Assembly: GCA_947685225.1 (NCBI GenBank)
Contig: CANTUV010000014.1
Location: forward strand, 7,626,001-7,690,000
Length of the DNA stretch: 64,000 nt
Reading direction: 5' to 3'
From: Garcia nutans
Lineage: Eukaryota > Streptophyta > Magnoliopsida > Malpighiales > Euphorbiaceae
Part shown: piece by piece, positions 11,144 to 22,193 of the stretch
Numbering within the stretch: position 1 is the first letter of the stretch
Layout: each line of letters opens with the position of its first letter
Position numbers and translations under genes: made by a program
Notes under the pieces: model-generated
Seen by the model: the letters and a program-made list of their open reading frames with translations, nothing else
What the model was told of the DNA's origin: nothing
Database searches by the model: none

Positions 11144-14100
11144 TCAAGCACCTTCAGATGGAAGAGTAGTCTGAATGTTCGAAGGCATCAAGATGTTGAA
11201 ACCATCTGCCGCGGTAGACACGAGCATACCAGGAATCTGACCATGCCAATGAATTTCTTTCAAATCTTTTTGCCCCTGTTTGAAAAATTTACAAGCAAGT
11301 TAAACCGATAGCAAAGCATTTTTGAAGTTCAATGCTCGTATGAAGAGGCAATTCCAATAAAAAGTACCTGATGAACAAACAAAAGTTGAGGGGGTAAATC
11401 TGCCGGCGCATTCACTTGCTCATTTGTTTTAGTTCTAAACTCTGCTTCTTCTTCCTCGTCCTTTTCTAATGAAAGGTCCCATATTCTGGCATGTAAAAGA
11501 GATAAAAACAGTTAGTTTTTAAGCATATGTGCAATTCAATAGAGTTTGGGATTGTAGAACATGTTCTTTAAGCTTTAACTTACGTCAACTGATTGTCAGA
11601 TGATGAAACTGCCAGTACAGAGGCTTCGTGCAGACTCCATTCAATAGAAGTGATGGGGAATTTATGGTATTGAAAATGTGCCACGACAGATTTATCTTCT
11701 TCCTGCCCATACAAAAACACTAATCACAATTAGATCACAATTTTTCAGTAAGCAGATCGCACATGCTTGGCACAATACACGTTTTTTCACAATGTTGAAC
11801 CCCCTGTACCAGTGGAGACAGGTGATATCCAGTCCCTACTTCCCATTTTTAATTAGGAATAAAAATTAGCGATCTATACTTTAAGTAAAAAATTTATACC
11901 TCTTTTGTTTTTCAACTGGTGTTTATTCAATGTATGAAATCTCATTCTTAATCCAGCTATTAACAACTAATTTTAATATCATAAAAATCCTAATACAATC
12001 AAATCCTGGTCTTTCAAACAAAGTCCAATCTCATCCATCTAAAGCAGCAGAAGTAAAAAAGACTAAGAAAAAAAATAGCACTGACCCAAAACTGCAATAG
12101 TTTAATGAACAAGAAAGACTGTTGCAATGAATTTAAACCCAAAAAAAAAATTCAGAGCTACTTGTTTGAAATGTATGCCCGCACCAAACATTACAGTCTT
12201 GCATAACGAAGTTGACTTTGCCAACTACTTATTGATTAGGCTTTTCCACATTTCAAGATAATGGGAAAAACAGTTCGTTCTGTTCATCTGTCAGCTGTGA
12301 AAGGGTAAAGTATATGCAGTAGTGAACTCTTTTCCACAATGGCAAAGTTGTTAAATACCTACAACTTTGAGCTCCAGAAATGGGTAACGTAATCTTGAAA
12401 AGGTTATATAGCAGCACATAGGAACCTTTAAGGATTTAATTATGGTATAAGGTTTGAGTAAAAAAAGAACTTCCTTTCATATTTAAGATTGCAATTTTTA
12501 TGCAAGGAAACAAAGAAAAGAATTGTGCAAGATAAGATTAAGTTGTATTTAAGGCAATAATATCCTGCCAAAAGTACTATAATTTTGAAGATAATGGGCA
12601 CATGTAGGCACCATACTAAGAAGCAGAATGTAACTGCATCAGCAGGCAAGCAGACTAGTAATGATGATATTGTTAATCCTACTAAATATGCAGAGCTAAT
12701 AAAGATACTAAACAAAAACAAATGCATGCGGCATGTCATAATCCTTGGCACTAATTTACCCAACCATGGGACAACTCATTTTTTTTTTTGTCACTGCTTG
12801 AAATTGGATTCTTTAGAGAGTATTGATGCAGCCCTCAAAACATTAACATAGGCAACAACCTAGATCTATTTGTGACACAAGCCCGTCTAGCAGAGATGTA
12901 TTCATTCACAAATCTTACTCTCACTCTTCTTTTCGGAATTTTAAGAATAGGATTTAGCAAGTGATTTTATATTTGAGCAAGGCAGTTTTAGTAAACTTTT
13001 ATTACTCTCTACTCAGGAGTTCTGCAACATACAGCACTATTGGTTTTTATTGAACAAGAATCAGCCAGGCCAGAATGGCAGACACCAACCTTAAGAGGGT
13101 GGATAGGGTTTGCAAAGTAGGTAAATATTGATCACATCAATGTTGATAGAGTTTTCTACAATATCAATCATGAAATACTTCCTCATTTCCAAATAAAAAA
13201 AGGAAGACATGAACCTCACGTTTGCTCTAAAAGTTATAGAAACCACCCAGGAATACGCCTAACAAAAATACACACAAACAACTCATTAATATGGATTAGA
13301 ATTCTAGAAGATATATAAGATATTTCAGATGTCATATATATGGCACATAAAAATGGGTAAAGATTGACAATGTGATGACCTAAAAAAAGCACATGAAAGA
13401 CTAATAAAGATTAGTAATATGATGGCATAAAAAGATCTTGCTGCTCTTGATGTGCTATGTGAGATCAGTTTACTTTATTGTGGAAACGAAATGATACAAC
13501 ACCCTAATTATGAAATAAACATACCTGTTTTTGTGATAGCAATCTAAGATCGCGAATAGAAAATATCCCATCATCGCTTCCAGATGCCAACATAACACTA
13601 GCCAACCTATCACAACCAATGAGATAGCAAATGAGATCATGCACTGTAGAAAAGAAGAAGAAGAGTGTTGCAAAGAAGAATGAATCAGCAGAAAGATCCA
13701 AATACCTGTTCCATGAAATAACATTCACATCAGTATTATGTGCTTTGAAAGAAAGTGCCGGTGACTTCCCTAATCGAATATCCCATATTGCAATAGTTCC
13801 ATCCACAGAACAAGAGGCAAACACCTCATCTTCAGTGGGGCTCCACTACATAGATAAAACATGACAACTATGCATATAAAATTGAACAGTTCAAGAAAGA
13901 GCCATTCATATTAGATTCACAAGTAAATTTTGTACCTGTAGATCTTCAACACTTGCACTATGTCCAACAAATGGGGCAGTACCAACATTCCATGTTGCAC
14001 CAGATGTAGGCTCCCATAAGTAGATACAACTCTTGCAGTCACCTTCAAACAAGTGGTAAATCCTCCAACCATTAGAAAAGTTTGAGCATTAAGCAGATAA

Positions 14101-16108
14101 ACATTAAGGATACTTGAGAAGTGGTTGTGGTGCTTTGGTGGGAGAGGGGATTCAACCTACAAAAAATAATATTCAGCAATACCAGATACCAGCCTTCCCG
14201 TGATACGAGGACTCCAATCAATAGCATAACCTTCATCTTTATGCCCTTTGAACTTAACTAAAGGAGGCTGATTAAAAACTGAAGAGCCTCCCTGGGTAAC
14301 TTCTGCTTCTGTGTTTGCTAAAGCATTCAGATGAGAACTGAAGTCCCATATCTGCATGCAAAGCATATAAACAAAAGAAAAACATCATGTCCAGAACCTG
14401 CTAAAAACATCATGTCCAGAACCTGCTAGCCTCACATGTTCAAAGTCCAGCAATATCATCTTATACCATCTCATGCTCGGCGTTTGAAGTTACCCACTCA
14501 TGAAAAAGGAAGCATGTCGATAAGTGGACATCAAACAACTTTTTTTACATTGTGAGAATACAATCTAACCTGCACATGACCAGTATCTGACCAAGATGCG
14601 CATATATGTGGATTTTGCTGCATTGCACGTACACGATTGACGCATCCTTCATGAGCTACCTTGCGTAACTGTGGAAGCCAACTTGGAAATGAAAATGCAT
14701 GCAAAAATATGTCATTGGAATAGACCAATCTTGAAATAAAAGAAAATTTGCCTGCAAAGATGGTGTCAGAGATCCAGCTTGCCCCTCATCTTCACCACCA
14801 TCATCACTATCGCTACTTTCATCATCATCGATGTCTGAGTCACCATCTGCAGTTTTTTTATTGGGCACCAATTCACGTCTTCTACCAGAAATATTAGATA
14901 TTTTAAATATTCCAATAGAATTCCAAGAAGTTTTCTCTGCCTGCGAAAGATACTAATATAAACAAATTTGACAAGATATCTAAAAAAATGATAGAAGAGA
15001 AGTCATAAAAATATAATATTGTTTCCACAGTAGCACCGTGACTTGGGAGTGTGAGTTTGTGCCCATAGAAACAAAAAGTAAGCCAACAACATATAGAGGG
15101 TAATTCTGATTGGCTTGCCATTTTGTCAATTATAGTAATGGCTAAATCAAAACAAACATTCAAGTTAAGATAAGCAATCCTAGGAGGCCTTGCAAATATA
15201 TACACATCATCCTCATAACTAAAAATAAAATAAATGCATTCCTCCGGTGACTATTCATAAGTGTGATACGAATCTCACCTGAGTCCCAGCAATGAAATAC
15301 ACTGTGTGGGGAAATTCTGTTCGAAGCAAACCCAAAGAATCACGTATTATATCGAAACTGTCAAAAGCAAATCAAATACAAAAATGAATACAAGTAAACA
15401 TATATTCTCTAATACTCCAGCCACTCAGGAGAAACTGAAGTGGGGCAAAATACAGTGCCATTGGATTTTTAATTCAAATTCTAATTTTAAGTAATTTAAC
15501 ATGTTAACCTTTGCCCCTCCCTCTTTTTCATCAGTATCTCAGAATCAAAAGAAGCAGAGTAAGAAAACAATGCTTTAATTCTATGAGATATTCATAAACT
15601 TCTGTGAAAACACAACCTAAACATTTATTCAATAAAAAAAACAAGCTGATAAAAGCCACCCCAAATTTTATTGGGTTTAAAGATTATAGCAAAATGGATG
15701 AAGCAGAGGTTTTAATAGCCTACAAAGCCAAAACCCAATCATCAAGCTTTACATTTTTCTGAATGAAACTAGCAAACAAAGTGAAAATCAGAAAATAATG
15801 AAATACCTCAAGCAAGGCCAGCCAATGTGAAAAGCGTGAAGCGAATTGTAGGCAGAGGGGTCACACTCCAGCTCCTCGCCTTCCTCAAGCTTGTCGACTC
15901 CTGGTTGCCATACTTTTGTTGGCATTGAAGGTATAGATGATGATGAAGATGAACCATCTCCTATTTTTGAACCCTGTATAATTTTATTGTATAAAAAAAG
16001 AGAAATTGTGTCAAATTTTGTAAAGAAAAATGGATTAAGTGAATGAATTGAGCGATTAACCTTGTTCTTTCTCTTAGCTTTTTTAGGGTTTTTAATGCTT
16101 CGAACCAT
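11144..16108 (-). CDS. GRWD1: glutamate-rich WD repeat protein 1 (GRWD1-type WD40 ribosome-biogenesis / histone-chaperone protein)
   Basis: I could assemble a complete 12-exon gene of 482 codons. Exons in transcript order are 16061-16108, 15807-15973, 15279-15357, 14752-14940, 14570-14668, 14183-14351, 13936-14042, 13706-13845, 13525-13606, 11584-11702, 11368-11485 and 11144-11275. Phases agree at all eleven junctions. The N-terminus (MVRSIKNPKKAKRKNK) is basic. A CAF1C/H4-binding-type segment follows (ECDPSAYNSLHAFHIGWP), then an acidic run at residues about 132-150 and WD40 blades (IWDFSSHL, IYLWEP, IAIWDIRL, IRDLRLL, TIWDLSLE). It ends in GFNILMPSNIQ near the C-terminus. Family knowledge: GRWD1 and its yeast relative Rrb1 escort ribosomal protein L3 in the nucleolus, and human GRWD1 also binds histones. 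The length fits plant orthologues. Intron 4 is GC-AG and intron 9 is unusually long (1822 bp). No lesion was seen, so it is probably functional. Confidence 0.93.
11703..13524 (-). other. long intron 9 of GRWD1
   Basis: This 1822-bp intron is far longer than the other introns of the gene (about 80-1760 bp, mostly under 500). It starts CAG|GTATGT and ends GGGCAG|GAAGAAG. No coding sequence is supported inside it. Short frames on both strands around 12440-12850 are shadows without family resemblance. Confidence 0.75.
14669..14751 (-). other. GC-AG intron (intron 4 of GRWD1)
   Basis: On the minus strand exon 4 ends TTTGCAG and the intron begins GCAAAT rather than GT. It ends CCACAG before TTACGCAAGG. 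Only this boundary keeps the conserved SLQ|LRKVAHEG join in frame. The CAG|GC context with a purine-rich exon end is normal for the small class of U2 introns with GC donors. Confidence 0.8.
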
Positions 16109-16182
16109 TTTAAGCAGTCTGTAAGGTTTTAGAGAAGTAGAATTGGTGATGATATAAGTGAAGGAAGGAAGGCTTTGGGAAC

Positions 16183-16190
16183 TAGGGTTT
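16183..16190 (-). promoter_or_regulatory. telo-box upstream of GRWD1
   Basis: The minus-strand motif AAACCCTA lies about 75 bp upstream of the start codon. In plants telo-boxes are common in promoters and 5' leaders of ribosomal-protein and ribosome-biogenesis genes, which fits the predicted role of the downstream protein. The motif is short, so this is suggestive rather than proven. Confidence 0.55.
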
Positions 16191-17105
16191 TAGATTAACG
16201 TGCGATTTTTATTATTATCATTAATTCTCTTTTTATGTTTTTAAGTGTCATAAAAAATTAAAAATATTCTCAGAAAAATAGATCAAATAGAACAAATAAT
16301 ATTAATTATTAAAAAATATAACAAATTAACAATCATTATTATTAATTTGAGTTAAGTATTTAATCTTATGAAAAATATTATCAATTATGGATATTTTTAT
16401 TAAAAAAATTAAATTATTAAAATTAATTTAAACTGACAGTTCAAACTGAAATCAGAATTGGCTCTTTTTTTAAAGACCTGAATATTAACCGAATCAACTA
16501 TTGCCAATTAAAGTTAAGATTTATAATTTTTATAAACCAAAACCGGTTAATTAAAATCAGCAGTTGTGGCTAACTGAACCGTGATCATAGTTAGTTTTAC
16601 ATTATACGAATGTTTTTAAAAAAATGAAAATAAATAAATTCACATGTAATTTTTTATGTAGTCTATTATTAGTTGTTATAAACAATTAACAATTTGACAA
16701 TTTATCAAAATACCTTATATTGTAACTAAAAATTTCATAGCGTAAATAATTTGTTTCAAGTACTTATTAATAAATTTTTTTCAAAATTTATATGTTCCAT
16801 AATTATATTTTTCATTAATTCTATATCAATTGATAATTTACTTATAATTTTAACCTAGATAATTACTGTAGAAAAATTATTAATTAAAAATCAAATTAAT
16901 TATTGAATTTGTTATATTATATTATGAAATTTAATTTTTAGTTGTAAAAAAAAAGTAGTTAATTTCTATTGAAGTTTAGAAATTACATTAACAATATAAT
17001 ACAATAACTTTCATAAGTAATTTTCCTTTTACACTTTGTAGAAATTAGAGTTCGAAGGGAGATTGAAGATGAAGAAAAAAAGGAAAATGAAAAAAAAATG
17101 ATTTA
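16191..17105. other. AT-rich intergenic DNA
   Basis: No gene or clear repeat seen. The proximal part presumably contains the GRWD1 promoter. Confidence 0.4.
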
Positions 17106-17269
17106 TGTTATTATCACACTTTGAAAAATACATTGAATACAAAGGTTTATATAGAAATAACTAGAAGACTAAAATGCCTTTAGACAATATACAAAACAAA
17201 GTAAACAAATTATATCTTACAAGTAAAAAACCAAACGGTGAATACTAAAAATAAAATAAATAACTATCA
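17106..17269 (-). repeat. 3' LTR of a Ty1/Copia element
   Basis: On the minus strand a purine tract (TTTGAGGGGGATAT, about 17273-17286) precedes a roughly 164-bp unit starting TGATAGTTATT and ending AATAACA. It includes a TATA-like TCTATATAAACC. Its position directly after Copia RNase H coding supports the call. The exact ends are tentative. Confidence 0.5.
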
Positions 17270-17770
17270 TAATATCCCCCTCAAATGGAGATTGGTGCAA
17301 CAATCTCATCTGGAAAAGTAGAAAATCATAAGCCTTTACGTTGAGGGCTTTGGTGAAGAGATCTTCCAATTGTTGCTTGGATGGAATATAAGAAGCAATA
17401 ACAAATTTAAAAATCAATATCTAAATTAGCACCAATATGTAAAGTTGTTTGATTGCAACATTGTAAATGAATAGGCAATATAAGTGGCATTATAAGATCA
17501 CACAATAGATATCTAATAAAATGCAACTCACAAATAGTAGAAGTCATGCTTCTATATTCAGCTTCACCAAATGACTCAAACATAATAAATTATTTCTTAG
17601 TTTTTCAAAAAAATACAGTAGCTAGTAACTGATTTTCTAGAACATGAACCCTAGTATGCATCACAATAGGCAGTGAGGTATAATGGTAAACCAGCATAGA
17701 AATATAGACTTGAAGAAGGGCTACCTTTCAAATATTTAATAACATGTAAGGCAACCTTCCAATGACACTC
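17217..17770 (-). pseudogene. Ty1/Copia pol 3' part (RNase H region), split by the Athila element
   Basis: Minus-strand frames contain ECHWKVALHVIKYLKGSPSS and LYLTAYCDAY (the end of RT and start of RNase H) and, further on, SKQQLEDLFTKALNVKAYDF, the conserved C-terminal Copia RNase H motif. Frameshifts and stops break it. The reading frame resumes on the far side of the Athila insertion at 30788, in the same orientation, so the two halves were once contiguous. Confidence 0.8.
17766..17770 (+). other. target-site duplication CACTC (left copy)
   Basis: CACTC stands immediately before the 5' LTR (TGATAAG...) and is repeated at 30783-30787 immediately after the 3' LTR (...GCATCA). A 5-bp duplication is normal for Ty3/Gypsy integrase and confirms that the whole 13-kb unit inserted once. 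Confidence 0.92.
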
Positions 17771-17957
17771 TGATAAGTACACAATTAATGATATTTTATT
17801 CCCATTTCTTAATATGATTATTATCAAATTGAGTTTAATTTGTTTGTTCAAAGTGCAATTTAAGGATAATTTCAGGAATTCTCGATAAATTGAGGCTTTT
17901 GGTCATTTCGGAGCAATTACGGATGAAAGTAGAAGAAAAGAGCAAAATCAGTCAATG

Positions 17958-18310
17958 GACACGCCCAGGAACACGGGCGTGTCGTTAGGCGTACCCCTGT
18001 TACTGCATTCAGTGGATATGACACGTCCAGTTGCATAGGCGTGTCACCAAACGTGCCATTTGCCCAAAGTCACAGTAGCTGCGACACGCCCAAGACCACG
18101 GGCGTGTCAATGAGCGTGTAATTCATCCAGACTCACAGTAGCTATCACACGTCCAGTACCACGGGCGTGCCAAGGAACGTGCCTTTTATTCAGACTTACA
18201 GTAGCTATGACACGCCCAGTAACACGGGCGTGTCAGTGGACGTGCCTTTGGTTCAAGATCACAGTGCCTATGACACGCCCAGTGACATGGGCGTGTCAGT
18301 GGTCGTGTAA
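17958..18310 (+). repeat. palindromic tandem repeat array in the 5' LTR (6 units, about 63 bp)
   Basis: Units start at 17958, 18020, 18083, 18146, 18209 and 18272. Each contains an imperfect palindrome whose arms are GACACGCCC and GGGCGTGTC around an 8-bp loop. The spacer is roughly CAGACTCACAGTAGCTAT. Arms vary by one or two bases. Each could form a hairpin in RNA or bind a dimeric factor twice. The same array is in the 3' LTR, and a related one lies at 25150-25580. Confidence 0.9.
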
Positions 18311-19184
18311 CCTGTCGAAAAGAGAGATTCTTTGCACTGATTGGGGAATAAGTGGGGGACAACAGCTGGCCTTTGTCAAAAAGAAAGAACAAGAAAAATA
18401 GAGCTTGCCTAAATCAAGGGAAAGAGTGATGAACCAAGGGAAAGTGGTAGACAATGGATGGGTGGAGTGAGCTGGAGGTATGGGCTGGAGGTTTGGAAGG
18501 GATTAAAAAGAGAAGAGAGGGAGAAGAACAGCAGTTTTTGGCTGGAGCATTTCTGGAAACAGAGAAGAAAGAAGAGAAGGATGAGCTATTTGCTGGAGCA
18601 AGGAGAAGGGTCTTGAGCTGAGATTGAAGGAAGATCAACACCATACTCAAGCCCTAAACCAAGAATCAAGAGCTCAAGTGAAGAAATACAGATTCACTGC
18701 CATGAATTGTTTGGCTTCTCTTACTCATTTATCTTACTCTGTTTTTCTAGCTGTTAATATGAACTAAATCTTTCTCTATCTAGATATTGATGAACCCTAG
18801 CCAATTTGTATGAATTGAACAATTGTATTCAGTTGAATCAATTAATTGAGTTATTTTATTCTTATGATACTTGTTGTTATTTCCAATTGATAATATCATG
18901 CTTGTTGATTGGTTATTATTTTCATATTATTGACTTGAGAAAGCTTGATGTGAATTGAATACTCATAAGGATTGAGGATTGATTGGGGTACTAGAGATAG
19001 ACCTACAAGATCTTTTGGTTTATAGTTCCTTGTCATTAATGCATGATCTATTTAATTGTGTTTTGAGAAGAGATTCCAGCACTCTACTTAGTGATTAGGG
19101 ATTAATCCACTCGAGAGAGGCTTTAATCTAAGTTAGAGGAATGCCAATTCAATTTGATTAAACGATTTAGCTGAATGGATTGTT

Positions 19185-19192
19185 TATAAATA
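19185..19192 (+). promoter_or_regulatory. candidate TATA box of the Athila LTR
   Basis: TATAAATA within TTTATAAATATCACTG. It is the clearest TATA motif downstream of the repeat array and upstream of the primer site. The same motif is at 30516-30523 in the 3' LTR. Not decisive without transcript ends. Confidence 0.4.
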
Positions 19193-19457
19193 TCACTGAG
19201 GCTAGGGGGATTCAATATCTGGATAGTTCTTTCATTATAAACCTTTTGTGCACAGCATTTAATTTCCTTTCATTCATTAATTAGTTGATTTTAGTTACAA
19301 CACATCACACAACTATTAATTCGCTAAACAACGATTAAGATTTGCACTAGTACTTGGCCTTGTCCCTAGAGGAACGACATTCACTCACTATTATATTACT
19401 TGAGCGACCCGTGCACTTACGGTAATTGCATATAGCATACGGCACGCATCAAGTTTT

Positions 19458-19474
19458 TGGCACCGCTGCCGGGG
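19458..19474 (+). other. primer binding site, tRNA-Asp type
   Basis: TGGCACCGCTGCCGGGG lies 6 bp after the LTR end. It matches the complement of the plant tRNA-Asp 3' end with two differences. Athila elements typically use tRNA-Asp. Confidence 0.8.
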
Positions 19475-19589
19475 ACAACGGTTTCAATATTAGTAATATA
19501 ATTAAGATTGTTGATTTAGTTTTCTTTTTAATCGTTTTTAATTTTAGTTCTTGCTGGTTTACTATCATTGTAGGTATTTCTTATTGTTT

Positions 19590-21119
19590 ATGACCAGATC
19601 TAGCTCATCCCAACTACTGGAGTTAGACCCAGAACTAGAAAGAACCTTGAGGAGAAAGCAAAAGGAAGAAGAGGAGGCAGATCTGGAAGACGTAAGTTCA
19701 AGAACAAACCTAGAAATTGAACAAGAAGAAATATTCGAAGTGATGGAAGGAGCTGGACCAAGAACAATGCAGGAGTTTGCTAAGCCCAATTTAAATGGGG
19801 CTGAATCGAGTATCCGGAGACCGACAGTTGCTGCAAATAACTTCGAAATAAAGGCGAATGTGATTCAAATGGTGCAGCAGACTTGTCAATTCGATGGGTT
19901 CCCTGATGAAGATCCTAATGCACATCTTGAGAATTTTCTGGAGATTTGTGACACATTTAAGATAAACAATGTCTCAGAAGATGCAATTAGGCTGAGGTTG
20001 TTCCCATTTTCTCTTAGAGACAGACCAAAGAAGTGGCTGAAATCCTTTCCTCCAGGAACTTTCACCACCTGGGCCCAATTGGCAGAGAAGTTCTTAGAGA
20101 AATATTTCCCACCATCAAAATCTGCCAAGTTAAGGAATGACATCTCATCCTTTTTACAACAAGATGGTGAGACTCTTTATGATGCCTGGGAGAGATTCAA
20201 AGATCTGCTGAGAAGGTGTCCTCATCATGGGCTTCCACTATGGCTTCAAATTCAAACATTTTACAATGGGTTGAATTATGTAAGTAAACAATCCATTAAT
20301 GCAGCAGCTGGTGGTGCCATCAATAACAAGACACCGGAACAAGAAAGGGACTTAATTGAAGATATGGCCATCACCAATTATCAATGGCAAGCCCCAAGAG
20401 AGCAAGGAAAGCTGAAGGCCGTGGGATCACACCAATTAGATCTAGTGGTGGCATTGACAGCCCAATTAGAAACATTGAATAAGAAATTTGATTCTTTGGC
20501 TTCTTCTTCAGGAAAGGTTATGCAGGTGATGTCTTGTGAATGGTGTGGAGGTGGACACCAAAGTCAAGATTGCCAAAGTGGCAACATGTTTGCCAAGCAA
20601 GAGCAAGTAGATTATGTTGGGAATATGCCAAGGCAACAACAGAATAATCCATACAGCAACACATACAATCCGGGGTGGAGGAATCATCCAAATTTCTCAT
20701 GGACCAATCAAAATAATCCAAGACCTCCCCCTGGATTCCAGCAACCCCAGCATCAACAAGCTGCCCCTCCAAGAAAGAGTAGTTTGGAGGACATGATGGA
20801 GAAATTTATAGCAGCCTCTGAAACAAGGTTCCAATCAATTGAAACCTCCCTTAGAAATCAACAAGCCTCCATTCACAATTTGGAGAATCAGGTGGGGCAA
20901 ATTGCCAAATTGCTCAGTGAAAGACCACAAGGAAGTTTACCTAGCAACACTGAGGCAAACCCTAAGGAGCAACTCAAGGCAATTACACTAAGGGGTGGAA
21001 AAGAAATCAATAGAGATGTGGAAAAGAAGAGGGCTGAAGAGCAAGAAAAAGAAAAAGAAGAAGATCCTCTTACCACTTCGGGAGAGAAAGCTGCACTTGA
21101 AAGTGAAAGAGAGAAGTAG
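19590..21119 (+). CDS. gag: Athila gag polyprotein (509 aa)
   Basis: The first ATG after the leader (19590) opens a 509-codon frame. The N-terminus is Glu/Arg-rich. A retrotransposon Gag core spans roughly residues 85-270, with PNAHLENFLEICDTFKIN and ETLYDAWERFKDLLRRCPHH. A zinc knuckle CEWCGGGHQSQDC (CX2CX3HX4C) lies near residue 316. A Pro/Gln/Asn-rich region and a charged coiled-coil-like tail follow. Gag packages element RNA into virus-like particles. The frame closes at TAG (21117-21119), but protease continues immediately in the same frame, so a fused Gag-Pol was ancestral or readthrough is used. Confidence 0.9.
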   Translation: MTRSSSSQLLELDPELERTLRRKQKEEEEADLEDVSSRTNLEIEQEEIFEVMEGAGPRTMQEFAKPNLNGAESSIRRPTVAANNFEIKANVIQMVQQTCQFDGFPDEDPNAHLENFLEICDTFKINNVSEDAIRLRLFPFSLRDRPKKWLKSFPPGTFTTWAQLAEKFLEKYFPPSKSAKLRNDISSFLQQDGETLYDAWERFKDLLRRCPHHGLPLWLQIQTFYNGLNYVSKQSINAAAGGAINNKTPEQERDLIEDMAITNYQWQAPREQGKLKAVGSHQLDLVVALTAQLETLNKKFDSLASSSGKVMQVMSCEWCGGGHQSQDCQSGNMFAKQEQVDYVGNMPRQQQNNPYSNTYNPGWRNHPNFSWTNQNNPRPPPGFQQPQHQQAAPPRKSSLEDMMEKFIAASETRFQSIETSLRNQQASIHNLENQVGQIAKLLSERPQGSLPSNTEANPKEQLKAITLRGGKEINRDVEKKRAEEQEKEKEEDPLTTSGEKAALESEREK

Positions 21120-22193
21120 CCACAAGCAAGCAGCCCCAATTTGAAGGAATACCGACCTAGAGTACCCTATCCGGCAAGGTTGAACAAGGACAAGATTGAT
21201 GCTCAGTTCGGTAAGTTCCTTGAACTCTTTAAACAATTGCATATTAACATTCCATTTGCTGAAGCTTTGTCACAAATGCCTAAGTATGCTAAATTTTTGA
21301 AAGATATTCTTTCTAACAAAAGAAAACTTGAGGAAGTGTCTTTAGTGCATTTATCTGAAAAAAGTTCAGCAATTTTGCAAAGAAGATTACCTAAAAAAGT
21401 AAAAGATCCAGGTAGTTTTACCATTCCATGTTTTATAGGTAATCTTGAGGTTAAAAGTGTTTTAGTTGATTTGGGGGCTAGCATAAGTGTTATGCCCTAT
21501 AAAATGTTTAAAGAGCTAGGCATTGGTCAACCTAAACCAACACTCATGACCATCCAACTTGCCGATAAATCGGTAGTCCACCCTCGTGGCATAATAGAAG
21601 ATGTGTTGGTAAAAGTCGGGGATTTCATTTTCCCCAATGATTTTGTTGTCATTGATATTGATGAGGATGTGGATGTTTCGCTTATTCTTGGTAGGCCATT
21701 TTTGAATACAGCACGTGCCCTTATTGATGTTCATGACGGCACATTGACTTTGAGAGTGGGTGAGGAGAAAGTAATTTTTAGGATACATGATGCCATGAAA
21801 TATTCACTTTCACTTGATGAGGCGGAATCATGCAATGATGTTGTTGAGCATGAGACCGTAAATTGTTTAACTAACATTGTTTCCAAGGATCCCCTTGAGT
21901 TGTGTTTATTGCAGGAAAATATCGAGGGTCAAGAAGCAATGGAGCAGCTTGCTTTTCTTGAAGCAAGCAAATCATTCAAATGCAGGGCATATGAGACCAT
22001 TGAAATGCCAAAGGAAGAAAAGCCAAAACCATCGGTGATTGATCCACCCAACTTGGAACTGAAGCCTCTTCCGGATCACCTTGAGTATGGGTTTTTGGCA
22101 GAGAAAAAGAGATTGCCCATCATTCTGAGTCCCACCTATCTTCTAAGCAGAAAGAAAAACTCATCCAGTTGTTGCAGAAACACAAGCAAGTGA
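21120..22193 (+). CDS. pol: Athila protease region of pol (in frame with gag after a TAG)
   Basis: This open frame directly follows the gag TAG with no intervening start needed. It carries the aspartic protease motif VDLGASISVMPYKMF (catalytic DLGA near nt 21466-21480) and the distal ILGRPFL box near 21690. The protease cleaves Gag-Pol. Past about 22131 the frame loses the conserved reading, and the correct continuation is in another frame from about 22136, which points to a one-base deletion. The open frame ends at 22193 in non-homologous residues. Confidence 0.85.
   Translation, partial: PQASSPNLKEYRPRVPYPARLNKDKIDAQFGKFLELFKQLHINIPFAEALSQMPKYAKFLKDILSNKRKLEEVSLVHLSEKSSAILQRRLPKKVKDPGSFTIPCFIGNLEVKSVLVDLGASISVMPYKMFKELGIGQPKPTLMTIQLADKSVVHPRGIIEDVLVKVGDFIFPNDFVVIDIDEDVDVSLILGRPFLNTARALIDVHDGTLTLRVGEEKVIFRIHDAMKYSLSLDEAESCNDVVEHETVNCLTNIVSKDPLELCLLQENIEGQEAMEQLAFLEASKSFKCRAYETIEMPKEEKPKPSVIDPPNLELKPLPDHLEYGFLAEKKRLPIILSPTYLLSRKKNSSSCCRNTSK

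Larger units (their letters stand above)
17771..19451 (+). repeat. Athila 5' LTR (1681 bp)
   Basis: Begins TGATAAGTACAC and ends GGCACGCATCA. It contains six 63-bp-period palindromic repeats (17958 to about 18310), a purine-rich segment at about 18380-18620 and a TATA candidate (TATAAATA, 19185-19192). If that TATA box is the real one, R-U5 would be roughly 230 bp. Confidence 0.95.

Noticed and set aside
12440..12851. Overlapping 107- and 88-codon frames on opposite strands
   Set aside because: Both lie inside GRWD1 intron 9 and show no homology.
17958..18310. CRISPR-like array
   Set aside because: Regular spacing and palindromic repeats look similar at first sight, but the spacers are also conserved, the genome is a plant and the array lies inside an LTR.
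18186..18401. Open frames on both strands encoding TRPVTRACQW / TRPLTRPCHWACH-type repeats (also at 29517-29801)
   Set aside because: They are translations of the palindromic LTR repeats; the same frames open on both strands because the unit is self-complementary. No start context or homology.
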